The notes under the pieces: generated by a model
The model's input: only the letters and a program-made list of their open reading frames with translations
What the model was told of the DNA's origin: nothing
Database searches by the model: none
Part shown: positions 1 to 5,891 of the stretch, one piece after another
Position numbering within the stretch: position 1 is the stretch's first letter
How the letters are laid out: the number at the start of each line of letters is the position of its first letter
Position numbers and translations under genes: made by a program
NCBI GenBank assembly: GCA_027490555.1
Contig: JAIXXW010000216.1
Location: 1 to 12,532 of the forward strand
Reading direction: 5' to 3'
DNA length: 12,532 nucleotides
Source of the DNA: Comamonadaceae bacterium
Lineage (GTDB): Bacteria; Pseudomonadota; Gammaproteobacteria; Burkholderiales; Burkholderiaceae_C

Positions 1-10
1 AAGCCTAAGA

Positions 11-16
11 TATAAT
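11..16 (+). promoter_or_regulatory. -10 element of the tRNA-Ser promoter
   Basis: A consensus TATAAT hexamer sits 10 bp upstream of the first base of the mature tRNA. That is the usual spacing for a strong stable-RNA promoter with a very short 5' leader. The -35 element would lie outside the window, so only half the promoter is visible. Confidence 0.6.
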
Positions 17-26
17 TTCAAGCGCT

Positions 27-119
27 GGAAACGTGACCGAGTGGCCGAAGGTGCTCCCCTGCTAAGGGAGTATGGGGTGTAGAGCCTCATCGAGGGTTCG
101 AATCCCTCCGTTTCCGCCA
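27..119 (+). tRNA. serX-type tRNA-Ser(GCU): tRNA-Ser (anticodon GCT), target of island integration
   Basis: This is a class II tRNA that decodes AGC/AGU. The acceptor strand GGAAACG (27-33) pairs with CGTTTCC (109-115), followed by discriminator G116 and an encoded CCA (117-119). The anticodon stem is CTCCC/GGGAG around the loop CTGCTAA, placing the anticodon GCT at 61-63. A long variable arm (about 71-91) is typical of tRNA-Ser. The T arm is GAGGG-TTCGAAT-CCCTC (92-108). The gene is intact although its 3' end is also the left attachment site, so the island has supplied a functional replacement 3' end. The symbol is only descriptive. Confidence 0.97.
93..119 (+). repeat. attL: attL: left 27-bp attachment repeat
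   Basis: The last 27 bp of the tRNA gene, from inside the T stem through the encoded CCA, recur without mismatch at 6709-6735. An exact tRNA 3'-end direct repeat flanking a stretch that contains an integrase remnant and phage genes is what tyrosine recombinases leave after integration. By the usual logic the right copy is the displaced original chromosomal end, and the left copy came in with the element. Confidence 0.9.
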
Positions 120-122
120 AGT

Positions 123-149
123 AACCCGTTGATCTTCAACGGGTTTTTT
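123..149 (+). terminator. Intrinsic terminator after tRNA-Ser (island-borne)
   Basis: AACCCGTTGA (123-132) and TCAACGGGTT (136-145) form a perfect 10-bp stem around a 3-nt loop, and the T run continues to 149. It ends the tRNA transcript. Because it lies just inside attL, it probably arrived with the island and replaced the chromosomal terminator now found at 6747-6771. Confidence 0.88.
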
Positions 150-163
150 GGTTTCTGGGGGTC

Positions 164-279
164 TCAACTGCGGTTCAACTGCGGAATTCGCAAAACGCGG
201 CATCGAGACTGTCTCCTTTTGTGGACATACTTTTCCCAACCTTCAACTGCGGAATTCTGCATTTCAACTGCGGAATTCT
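164..279 (+). repeat. Left cluster of short direct repeats, putative integrase arm sites
   Basis: Three near-identical copies of TTCAACTGCGGAATTC lie at 174-189, 242-257 and 264-279, with a partial copy (TCAACTGCGG) at 164-173. Starts of the shared core are 11, 68 and 21 bp apart; the 11 and 21 bp steps are close to one and two helical turns. The same core recurs just inside the right end (6596-6620). Position near both ends suggests arm-type binding sites for the integrase or an excisionase. This is inference from position and repetition, as no binding motif of a known integrase was matched. Confidence 0.6.
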
Positions 280-304
280 TGGCACTCACGAGCATGGCTC
301 AGCC

Positions 305-323
305 AGTGAGCTTGCAGCTCACT
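305..323. promoter_or_regulatory. Perfect hairpin upstream of the repeat-protein gene
   Basis: AGTGAGCT (305-312) and AGCTCACT (316-323) are perfectly complementary around a 3-nt loop. The element is 40 bp upstream of the start codon of the repeat-protein gene and has no T run, so it is not a terminator. It could be an operator palindrome or a 5'-UTR hairpin. No clear -35/-10 pair for the gene was found around it. Confidence 0.4.
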
Positions 324-362
324 ACAATCATGGCATGTCCACACTTGATGAAAGGGGCATCC

Positions 363-767
363 ATGAAAACGTTGGCGACCTTGCTGCTGTGCGCATCCAG
401 TGCGGTGTTGGCGCAGACCACTTACACCCCTAATCCGTTCGGCGGTGGCGGGTCCTTCCACGGACCTGGCGGCACCACCACCTACACCCCCAACCCATTC
501 GGAGGAGGGGGCACGTATTCCGGACCAAGTGGAACAACCACTTACACACCGAACCCATTTGGAGGAGGGGGCATTTTCAATGGCCCTGGCGGCACCACCA
601 CGTACACGCCGAATCCCTTCGGGGGTGGCGGCACGTTCAACGGCCCTGGTGGGACGACCACCTACACACCCAACCCATTCGGTGGAGGGGGTACGTTCAA
701 TGGTCCGAGTGGCACGACGACGTACACACCGAACCCGTTTGGCGGTGGCGGTACTTTTAGTCGATGA
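363..767 (+). CDS. Secreted protein of six 20-residue glycine-rich repeats
   Basis: The protein is 134 residues, starting at ATG 363 behind a ribosome site AAAGGGG (351-357). Residues 1-17 form a Sec signal peptide: Lys2, a hydrophobic core, and V-L-A before Gln18. The whole mature chain is six copies of a 20-residue unit whose invariant part, YTPNPFGGGG, begins at residues 21, 41, 61, 81, 101 and 121. The variable half follows the pattern [ST/I][FY]xGPxGTTT, and the last unit is cut short, ending in Ser-Arg. Copies use different synonymous codons for the glycine run, so the peptide rather than the DNA seems to be conserved. It faces the Y-H-G-T protein gene, with 23 bp between stops. I do not recognise the family. 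A surface, matrix or extracellular structural role is a guess from composition; no enzyme motif is present. Confidence 0.8.
   Translation: MKTLATLLLCASSAVLAQTTYTPNPFGGGGSFHGPGGTTTYTPNPFGGGGTYSGPSGTTTYTPNPFGGGGIFNGPGGTTTYTPNPFGGGGTFNGPGGTTTYTPNPFGGGGTFNGPSGTTTYTPNPFGGGGTFSR
423..764 (+). repeat. 60-bp in-frame tandem repeat, 5.7 copies
   Basis: Units begin at 423, 483, 543, 603, 663 and 723, each 60 bp except the shortened last one. They are in frame and encode the 20-residue peptide unit. Differences between units are mostly at third codon positions, which argues against very recent slippage and for selection on the encoded peptide. Confidence 0.9.
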
Positions 768-790
768 TGGATCGCGGTAGGAACAATCAG

Positions 791-1600
791 TCACACCTTT
801 GAAGCGATACCCTGGTACTCTTCAATCGAGGAAATCCAGTTAGCTGGGACAGACTCCAAGAAACAGAGACCACAGTCGAATTTTTCCATCGAAGTTTGAA
901 AGTCTGGAGTAGCGAGTTTTAACGCCCAAGCCTGTAGTAACTCACGCACAAGATTAGGCAACTCGCCACGATTGCTCATCTGGTCGACGGTAAAGTTTGG
1001 GTGAGCTGCTTCGATCGCGATGGGCCCTGGTACATCTACTGCTACTATCATTGGCTTGCCATCAAGTGAGAGCAAGTTAATGCCCTCTGTTCCAAGAAGT
1101 TCGTGAGCAACATGCTGATCGTATTCCGAACCATGTGTTAGGTAATGGTTGAAGCCAAGGGTGAGACCGGCACGGGACAAAGTTAGGTGCACTTGACCCT
1201 CCCTAGGCCTGAGCTTGCCAATTCCACCTTGAGCAGCAAGCATCATTCTCAGACGATCTCTAACGCTTGGCCATTGCGGGTGCTGTGACAAAATCCTCGT
1301 GAGTCTGCTTAGCCTTGTTTCCGGCACAAGCGGCAGTAATCCTTGATCGCGTATTGATGCTATTTCTGATTCCATAAGGCGAGTGCCGTGGTAGGCACGG
1401 ACACTGGTGGCTTGAATCCATTTGAGAGTTGCCGCGACTATTGCGGCGCGATCAACACTCAGCAGCAAAAGGTCCAGTGCGTCCTCAGAAAACTCGAATC
1501 GCGTTAACGAAATCGAATGACGAACAGCATCAGGTACAACAGGTTCTAGCGCTGTGCCAAGCATAGGAGCCCAGTCATCTATCGAGTCAAAGTTCAGCAT
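791..1600 (-). CDS. Hypothetical protein with a Y-H-G-T motif, possible ADP-ribosyltransferase-like fold
   Basis: A 269-residue protein if translation starts at ATG 1600; a TTG 13 codons upstream (1639) is also possible, and neither has a strong ribosome site. There is no signal peptide or membrane segment. Residues 68-88 read RAYHGTRL, then an acidic-rich helix, then DQGLLPL. A [YH]-G-T followed by a helix and G-L is the usual first motif of H-Y-E type ADP-ribosyltransferases and related folds. A later HLTLS (about 138) and GSEYD (Glu about 159) could be the other active-site elements, but that assignment is inference. The N-terminal 65 residues look like a separate helical region. It is convergent with the repeat-protein gene and sits as cargo near attL. 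A defence or toxin role would fit the location but is not shown. Confidence 0.6.
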   Translation of the reverse strand: MLNFDSIDDWAPMLGTALEPVVPDAVRHSISLTRFEFSEDALDLLLLSVDRAAIVAATLKWIQATSVRAYHGTRLMESEIASIRDQGLLPLVPETRLSRLTRILSQHPQWPSVRDRLRMMLAAQGGIGKLRPREGQVHLTLSRAGLTLGFNHYLTHGSEYDQHVAHELLGTEGINLLSLDGKPMIVAVDVPGPIAIEAAHPNFTVDQMSNRGELPNLVRELLQAWALKLATPDFQTSMEKFDCGLCFLESVPANWISSIEEYQGIASKV

Positions 1601-1727
1601 CTCACTTTTACGTCTTTTGTTACTCAAGCATCTGTACAAGATGTATGAGCTGCTTTTTGGATCTTATGAAAGAGATTTCCGTATAGATTGTTTTTTATAA
1701 TACCAATCAAAAATATTTCTGAATGTC

Positions 1728-1757
1728 TTGACAAATATGTATATATAGGAGTAAAAT
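1728..1757 (+). promoter_or_regulatory. Possible sigma-70 promoter for the small membrane protein
   Basis: TTGACA (1728-1733) is followed after 18 bp by TAAAAT (1752-1757), in a very AT-rich stretch. If this is the promoter, transcription would start near 1764. The ATG at 1760 would then be excluded and translation would begin at the ATG pair near 1787-1790. This conflicts with the better ribosome site AGGAG (1747-1751) for ATG 1760, so the promoter call is tentative. Confidence 0.3.
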
Positions 1758-1759
1758 GA

Positions 1760-2113
1760 ATGTTTGTAAATGTGGGGGCTGAAACTATGATGGCCGTAGC
1801 AATTTTTTCTTTTGTTATTGCAGTTCTTATTGGCGCATGGCGTCAAATGTGTTGCATTTATGAGAATAAGCTGCCATATAATTTGGCTTCGCTCTGGCGA
1901 AACACAGGTATAAGAATCGGAAGTTGGATGCTTACGGCAATTTTATCTATTATTTTCGCCTTTATATGTGCATCATGGATAATCGCGAATGTGGGTGATT
2001 TTATTGGTAAATTTTCTTTCGGTGTACTGCTGGTCACAAGATGGTTTGCTTCAATGTTTATTGGCGCTTTTCCAGCAATTAAACATTGTAAAAAAGTCTT
2101 GGGTGATATCTAA
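1760..2113 (+). CDS. Small integral membrane protein, family not recognised
   Basis: 117 residues from ATG 1760, behind AGGAG (1747-1751); a shorter form from Met10 or Met11 is possible. Three hydrophobic segments are visible at about residues 10-27, 54-76 and 84-105. Positively charged and polar stretches lie between the first two (WRQ, ENK, WRNTGIR) and at the C terminus (KHCKK). This suggests a three-helix inner-membrane protein with a cytoplasmic basic tail. The DNA is much more AT-rich than the core chromosome, and codon use differs to match, consistent with recent transfer. It converges on the zinc-ribbon-like gene with 16 bp between stops. No catalytic motif is evident; it could be a membrane-acting toxin, an immunity protein or a membrane partner, but nothing distinguishes these. 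Confidence 0.65.
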   Translation: MFVNVGAETMMAVAIFSFVIAVLIGAWRQMCCIYENKLPYNLASLWRNTGIRIGSWMLTAILSIIFAFICASWIIANVGDFIGKFSFGVLLVTRWFASMFIGAFPAIKHCKKVLGDI

Positions 2114-2129
2114 GCTGAAAACTGAGTGA

Positions 2130-2474
2130 TTAGCTAAAGCGGGCCTCAGTTATAAACTCTAGAGAATATTTGTGACATTTGGGGCAAAAGTTCTCTGTCC
2201 TATAAAAGCTTATTTCTGGAAAATTAAATTTCTTTTCTTTTTTTGAATTAAGCGAGTGCGTTCCATAGGCAGTAACTGCTTCTTGCTTACAGTTTGGACA
2301 ACTTATTAGTTTATCAGAATCGGGCCTGTATTTGGCAATGTTGCATTCTACTAACCCGCATGTCTTGCAATAATAAGGATGTAAATTAAGTTCGAGAAAT
2401 GACTCCCGAGAACCTCCACTCGTGACTCTTGCACTGAACCCACATGTACAAACGGCTCTATAAACTGCACCCAT
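2130..2474 (-). CDS. Small zinc-ribbon-like protein
   Basis: 114 residues with cysteine pairs at C9-x-C11, C36-x2-C39, C59-x2-C62 and C97-x2-C100, plus C44. The two C-P-x-C knuckles (59-62, 97-100) and the C-K-T-C knuckle (36-39) are typical zinc-ribbon half sites, so two zinc ions could be bound. A basic linker (SKKEKK, about 77-82) separates the last two knuckles. The start is the only ATG in frame near the first cysteine knuckle; its ribosome site is weak. The gene is AT-rich like the adjacent membrane-protein gene and shares its origin by composition. Such proteins bind nucleic acid or mediate protein contacts; the specific role is unknown. Confidence 0.65.
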   Translation of the reverse strand: MGAVYRAVCTCGFSARVTSGGSRESFLELNLHPYYCKTCGLVECNIAKYRPDSDKLISCPNCKQEAVTAYGTHSLNSKKEKKFNFPEISFYRTENFCPKCHKYSLEFITEARFS

Positions 2475-2596
2475 GGCTGACGATCTTAGTTAAAATGCTA
2501 ATATCTTATCTGGTATTAAAATGTATGTCTAGCCGAGCGATTGGTCTGATGGATGAGCATTTATATATTAAATTAATAATGTAATTATATTTAAAG
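2475..2596. other. AT-rich spacer
   Basis: No gene is seen in this 122-bp stretch. It is strongly AT-rich, with overlapping small palindromes near 2565-2595. It could carry the promoter of the zinc-ribbon gene, but no convincing -35/-10 pair was found. Confidence 0.4.
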
Positions 2597-3244
2597 TTAT
2601 CCATTTTCGATTTTTGTTTGTTTCATTGCTAGATTGATTTTTTTCAGATTCCGATTCTCATCCCCCTTGGGCAGCCACTTAGCGTAACTGCGCAGCATGG
2701 TGACAACGCTGTGACCGTGCTGGGCCGCCACCCAAGCGGGATCGCAACCCGCCATCAAGGCCAGCGTGACACTGGTATCGCGGCATTCCTTGGGCGGGCG
2801 ATAGCGCACCCCGGCAATTCGCATGGCCGCTTTGAACATCACGCGTTGGCCTTGGTCATCGTGCCAGGGTCGGCCGGTGGACGGGTTCATGAACACCTCC
2901 TGGCCAGCCAGTTGGGTACGCTGTCGCTGACGCTCAATTACTGCTGCGGCGCGCGCGTTGAGTTCGACGACCCGCTCTCGGTGCGTCTTGGTGCGGGTCT
3001 TGGATTGCCCGAGTACGCGGGCGCGGCGGATGCGCAAGTTCATGTTCACTAGATCCACGTCCTCCCAGAGTAGGGCGATCTGCTCACTGTCGCGCAGACC
3101 GGCGAACATGGCGAACTCGTAATAGTCCGCCACCTCTTCACTGCGCTTACGCAATTGCTGCAGGATCAGTTCCGCCTCCTGCAGGGTGAATGGATCGGGC
3201 GGTGGCACTTCCGCTTTAAGGTTCTCTACCCCGGTCACCGGATT
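2597..3244 (-). pseudogene. int: Tyrosine recombinase (phage integrase), N-terminal part missing
   Basis: About 215 residues of the C-terminal catalytic domain remain. Reading from the broken end: the linker NPVTGVENLKAE, then DPFTLQEAELIL, the first catalytic arginine in GLRDSE, a K-rich beta hairpin (TKTHRERVVEL), the second arginine in CRDTSVTLALMAG, then GHS and the nucleophile region SYAKWL. The box usually seen as R-H-T is R-D-T here. The N-terminal arm-binding and core-binding domains are absent. The frame stays open past 3244, but there it runs antisense to phage structural genes and no longer resembles an integrase. The break falls against the broken 5' end of a head gene on the opposite strand. 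It probably catalysed integration at tRNA-Ser when intact; as it stands it is unlikely to act alone. Confidence 0.85.
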
Positions 3245-3739
3245 GGGTACGCCCGCAGCCGCGCTGCCGAGATGGTCGGCAAGCGCTGGGTGGACGGGGA
3301 ACTGGTGGAGTCGGCCAGCAGCGACTGGCGCATCGATGAGGCCACGCGCGGCATGCTGCGCACCGAGGTGACGCAGGCCATCGATGAGGGCTGGAGCGCC
3401 CAGCAACTGGCCACCGCCATCCAGGAGTCCAGCGCCTTCAGCCAGGAGCGCGCCCTCATGATCGCCCGCACCGAAACCGCCATGGCCGATGTGCAGGGCA
3501 ACGTCGCGCTCTACCAGGCGGCCAATCAGAACGGGGTGGAGTTCTACAAGCGCTGGATGACGGCCAACGATGACCGGGTGAGTGAGGACTGCCAGCGCAA
3601 TGGCGAGAGCCCCCCACTGCCGATGGACGAGGAGTTCCCCTGTGGCGTGCTGTTTCCCCCGGAACACCCCAACTGCCGCTGCGACATTGCGCCGGTCCTG
3701 TTCACGGACCTGGTCGATGAATCCGCTGCCGGCCTTTAG
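3245..3739 (+). pseudogene. Phage head morphogenesis protein (Mu gpF / SPP1 gp7 type), 5'-truncated
   Basis: Roughly the C-terminal 165 residues of a minor head protein. Recognisable parts are RAAEMVGKRWVDGELV at the broken end, TRGMLRTEVTQAIDEGWSAQ, the ARTETAMADVQGN helix, and a C-terminal metal-binding-like tail of the form HPNCRC. The last is typical of the Mu gpF / SPP1 gp7 head-morphogenesis family, which acts in procapsid assembly. Upstream of about 3248 the reading frame is antisense to integrase sequence, so the true start and the N-terminal half are lost. Codon use is high-GC, unlike the AT-rich cargo to the left. It is followed by tail-type genes in the same direction, in ordinary late-gene order. 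Confidence 0.8.
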
Positions 3740-3784
3740 CTTGCCCAGAAAGGCTATCAAAATGATTTCATATCGGGATGGGGC

Positions 3785-4126
3785 ATGAGCGCCGGGATCT
3801 ACAAGATGCTGCTGGCGCAGGGGGCCACCTTCAACCTCGCGCTCACGTACCGTGACCCCGCGGGTGTGCTGATCGACCTGAGCGGCTACAGCGCCGTCCT
3901 GCGTGCGGCGGTGAGCAAGGGCGAGGTGCCGGTGCTGCAGGCGAGCACGGCCAACGGCCAGATCGTCATCGAAGGCCCGCTGGGCGTGGTCATGCTGGAC
4001 CTGCCGGCCGCTCTCACGGCTACGCTCGCCCCCGGGCAATACGTCTACCAACTGGACCTCACCAGTCCGGGGGGCCAGGTCACGCGCCTGCTCGAAGGTG
4101 CCTTGCTGGTGGACGGTCAGGTCTGA
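3785..4126 (+). CDS. Small phage tail/baseplate-type protein
   Basis: 113 residues, starting at ATG 3785 with G-rich sequence (3775-3783) just upstream; ATG at 3806 (MLLAQGATF) is an alternative. The pattern of an early QGATFNLALTYRD, then DLSGYSAVLR, then a beta-rich middle and a closing GGQVTRLLEGALLV, matches small structural proteins found next to tail-fibre genes in siphophage-type prophages. The family's exact role is not well fixed. It lies 45 bp after the head gene, and its stop is separated from the next start by 2 bp, so the two genes are probably translationally coupled. It appears complete. Confidence 0.65.
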   Translation: MSAGIYKMLLAQGATFNLALTYRDPAGVLIDLSGYSAVLRAAVSKGEVPVLQASTANGQIVIEGPLGVVMLDLPAALTATLAPGQYVYQLDLTSPGGQVTRLLEGALLVDGQV

Positions 4127-4128
4127 GC

Positions 4129-4410
4129 ATGGAGCTGCTGGTCCGGCCCCTGCAGAGCACCGTGCAGATCGCGGACGGTGGCCCGACGCTGGCCGTGCGG
4201 CCGCAGACCACCCACCTGGACCTCACCGCCCCGGGACCCCAGGGGCCGCCGGGCACCCCGGGACCGCCAGGTCCACCGGGCAACGCCGCCATCGGGGGCC
4301 TGCCTGTGCAGATCTCCAACCCCATGCCGGGCGATGTGCTGCAGCTGTCTGCCGCCAGCGCCTGGACCAACAGCCCACAGGACGCCGTCACCGATGGCGG
4401 CAACTTTTGA
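4129..4410 (+). CDS. Short collagen-like phage tail protein
   Basis: 93 residues. Residues about 35-50 are a short Gly-X-Y run rich in proline (GPQGPPGTPGPPGPPG), the collagen-like pattern that many phage tail fibres use to trimerise. The N-terminal part (LLVRPLQSTVQIADGG) and C-terminal part (VQISNPMPGDVLQLSAASAW) resemble segments flanking such runs in tail-fibre-associated proteins. It begins 2 bp after the preceding stop and ends 12 bp before the next start, so it is part of a tight late operon. There is no sign of truncation. Confidence 0.7.
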   Translation: MELLVRPLQSTVQIADGGPTLAVRPQTTHLDLTAPGPQGPPGTPGPPGPPGNAAIGGLPVQISNPMPGDVLQLSAASAWTNSPQDAVTDGGNF

Positions 4411-4422
4411 GAGGAAGTGACC

Positions 4423-5409
4423 ATGTCCAACACCTTGCGCATCAAACGACGCTCCGCCGGTGGCGCGGCCGGGGCACCGGCCAGCCTGGCCAATGCCGAA
4501 CTGGCCTACAACGAACAGGACAACACGCTCTACTACGGCTTCGGCACGGTCGGCGCAGGCGGCAGCGCCACCAGCGTGATCCCGATTGGCGGTCCCGGCG
4601 CTTTTGTCGGGTTGGACCGCACGCTCTCCACCGCGGCCAATTCGGGCCTGGCCGGGGGAGGTGACCTGTCGGCCAACCGCGCACTGTCGGTGGACCTGAG
4701 CAACCTGGCCACGGCCACGGTCACCGCGAGCACGGACTATGTGGCGCTGCACGACGGCACCAGCACCAAGAAAATCACCAAGGCCAATTTCCTAAGCGGC
4801 CTGGGGGTGGGCACCGTCACCTCGGTGGCGCTCTCCCTGCCCAGCCTCTTCACGGTCTCGGGCTCGCCCGTCACCGGCAGCGGCACCCTGAGCGCCACGC
4901 TGGCCAGCCAGAGCGCCAACACGGTGTTCGCCGCCCCCAATGGCGCTGCCGGGACGCCGAGTTTTCGCTCGCTGGTGGCGGGTGACATCCCCACGCTCAC
5001 GGCGGTCAAGGTCAGCGACTTTGACACCCAGGTGCGTACCTCGCGGCTCGACCAGATGGCCGCACCTCCGGCCGCGGTCTCGCTCAACAGCCAGAAGATC
5101 ACCAACCTGGCCACGCCCACCGCGGACACGGACGCGGCCACCAAAGCGTACGTGGACGCCGCGCGCCTGGGTCTGGACGTCAAGGCTTCGGTGCGCCTGG
5201 CCAGCACCGCCAGCATGAGCGCCACTTACAACGCCACCGGGGGCGTCAGTGCCCGAGGCCAGTTCACGGCCGCTCCCAACACCCTGGACGGTGTGGCGCT
5301 GGCCACGGGTGACCGCCTGTTGCTCAAGGACCAGAGCAGTGGCGCGCAAAACGGCCTGTGGGTGGTCAGCACGCTGGGCACCGGCGGCAACGGCGTCTGT
5401 ACTTGCTGA
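4423..5409 (+). pseudogene. Phage tail fibre protein, C-terminally truncated
   Basis: 328 residues before an early stop. The start is ATG 4423 because GAGGAAG (4411-4417) is a good ribosome site for it; the GTG at 4417 overlaps that site. The N terminus (NTLRIKRRSAGG, then LANAELAYNEQDNTLYYG) is a common tail-fibre attachment module. It is followed by Gly/Ala/Thr/Ser-rich beta repeats, a SLNSQKITNLATPTADTDAATKAYVD hinge-like motif near residues 220-245, and a module ending in GDRLLLKDQSSGAQNGLWVV. Homologues usually continue after that last module; here the frame switches to VCTC and stops. Composition changes from GC-rich to mixed at about 5398, so a deletion or recombination junction cut off the receptor-binding tip. 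The remaining protein is probably non-functional as a fibre. Confidence 0.75.
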
Positions 5410-5880
5410 ATCACAATGGAAGTGGATTGACAAAAATTCTCGAAAACATTGATGAAGTTGTTGGGCAGACTTCCTATCGTGAGGAGTTGCGCGTGATCTA
5501 TCAGAAAAATAAGGCGATCCGCTCTGCTCGAATTGCCAACTCCGCCAAGGCCTCTGAGGCCATGGTATGGCGCAAGTATTCAACGGCTTCATTGATGGTG
5601 GTGGGGCGATGGTCCCCTTGTTTTTGAATCTCCATCCGCCTAATCTTATTCAATGCGGGTATGAAATTGGAGGCTGGCCGCCACCCGTAACGTATCAACG
5701 TCCAAGCACCGCCAGATATCCTGTCCTTAGGTACAGATAATTGGTAGTGCTTGCGACTACAGGCTCATTGTTGAAGGGTACGCCCACCGGTGCAGTCTCA
5801 TTCATGGTTCTCACTTTGTCGCGTGGCTTCGTTTTGGGAAAATTGTTAAAAACTTTCGCCGGCCTGCCGGCCATACCGGC
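5410..5880. other. Scrambled stretch between tail fibre and VRR-NUC gene
   Basis: No confident gene lies in these 470 bp. On the plus strand, an open frame from about 5403 to 5627 gives a plausible C-terminal fragment (containing KILENIDEVVGQ and YREELRVIYQK) with no start of its own. On the minus strand, 5501-5635 gives a 44-residue peptide (containing TTINEAVEYL and ASEALAELA), and 5695-5806 a 36-residue one starting MNETAPVG. The plus and minus frames overlap, so both cannot be ancestral genes. The likely reading is debris of one or more genes joined to the truncated tail fibre. Confidence 0.45.
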
Positions 5881-5891
5881 ATGAATGAGAC
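5795..5891. repeat. 12-bp inverted repeat around the VRR-NUC start
   Basis: CATGAATGAGAC on the plus strand (5880-5891) is matched by its exact reverse complement at 5795-5806. Both copies contain an ATG opening a frame that begins Met-Asn-Glu-Thr: rightward into the VRR-NUC gene, and leftward into a 36-residue open frame. About 73 bp separate the arms. It may be a divergent control region or a relic of an inverted duplication. Confidence 0.45.

Noticed and set aside
72..362. Extension of the repeat protein upstream to 72
   Set aside because: It would begin inside the tRNA gene and read through the terminator; the ATG at 363 has a ribosome site and opens a clean signal peptide.
423..764. CRISPR-like array, because of regular 60-bp periodicity
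   Set aside because: The repeats are contiguous, in frame and vary at third codon positions, with no spacers.
1664..1846. 60-residue minus-strand frame
   Set aside because: It is low complexity from AT-rich DNA, overlaps the membrane-protein gene, and has no ribosome site.
2597..4051. One 484-residue minus-strand protein
   Set aside because: Only the part up to about 3244 resembles an integrase; the rest is antisense to well-supported phage structural genes and has shadow-like composition (His, Gly and Ala rich).
4423..5409. Diversity-generating retroelement target in the tail fibre
   Set aside because: The C-terminal tip where variable repeats occur is missing, and no reverse transcriptase or template repeat is present.
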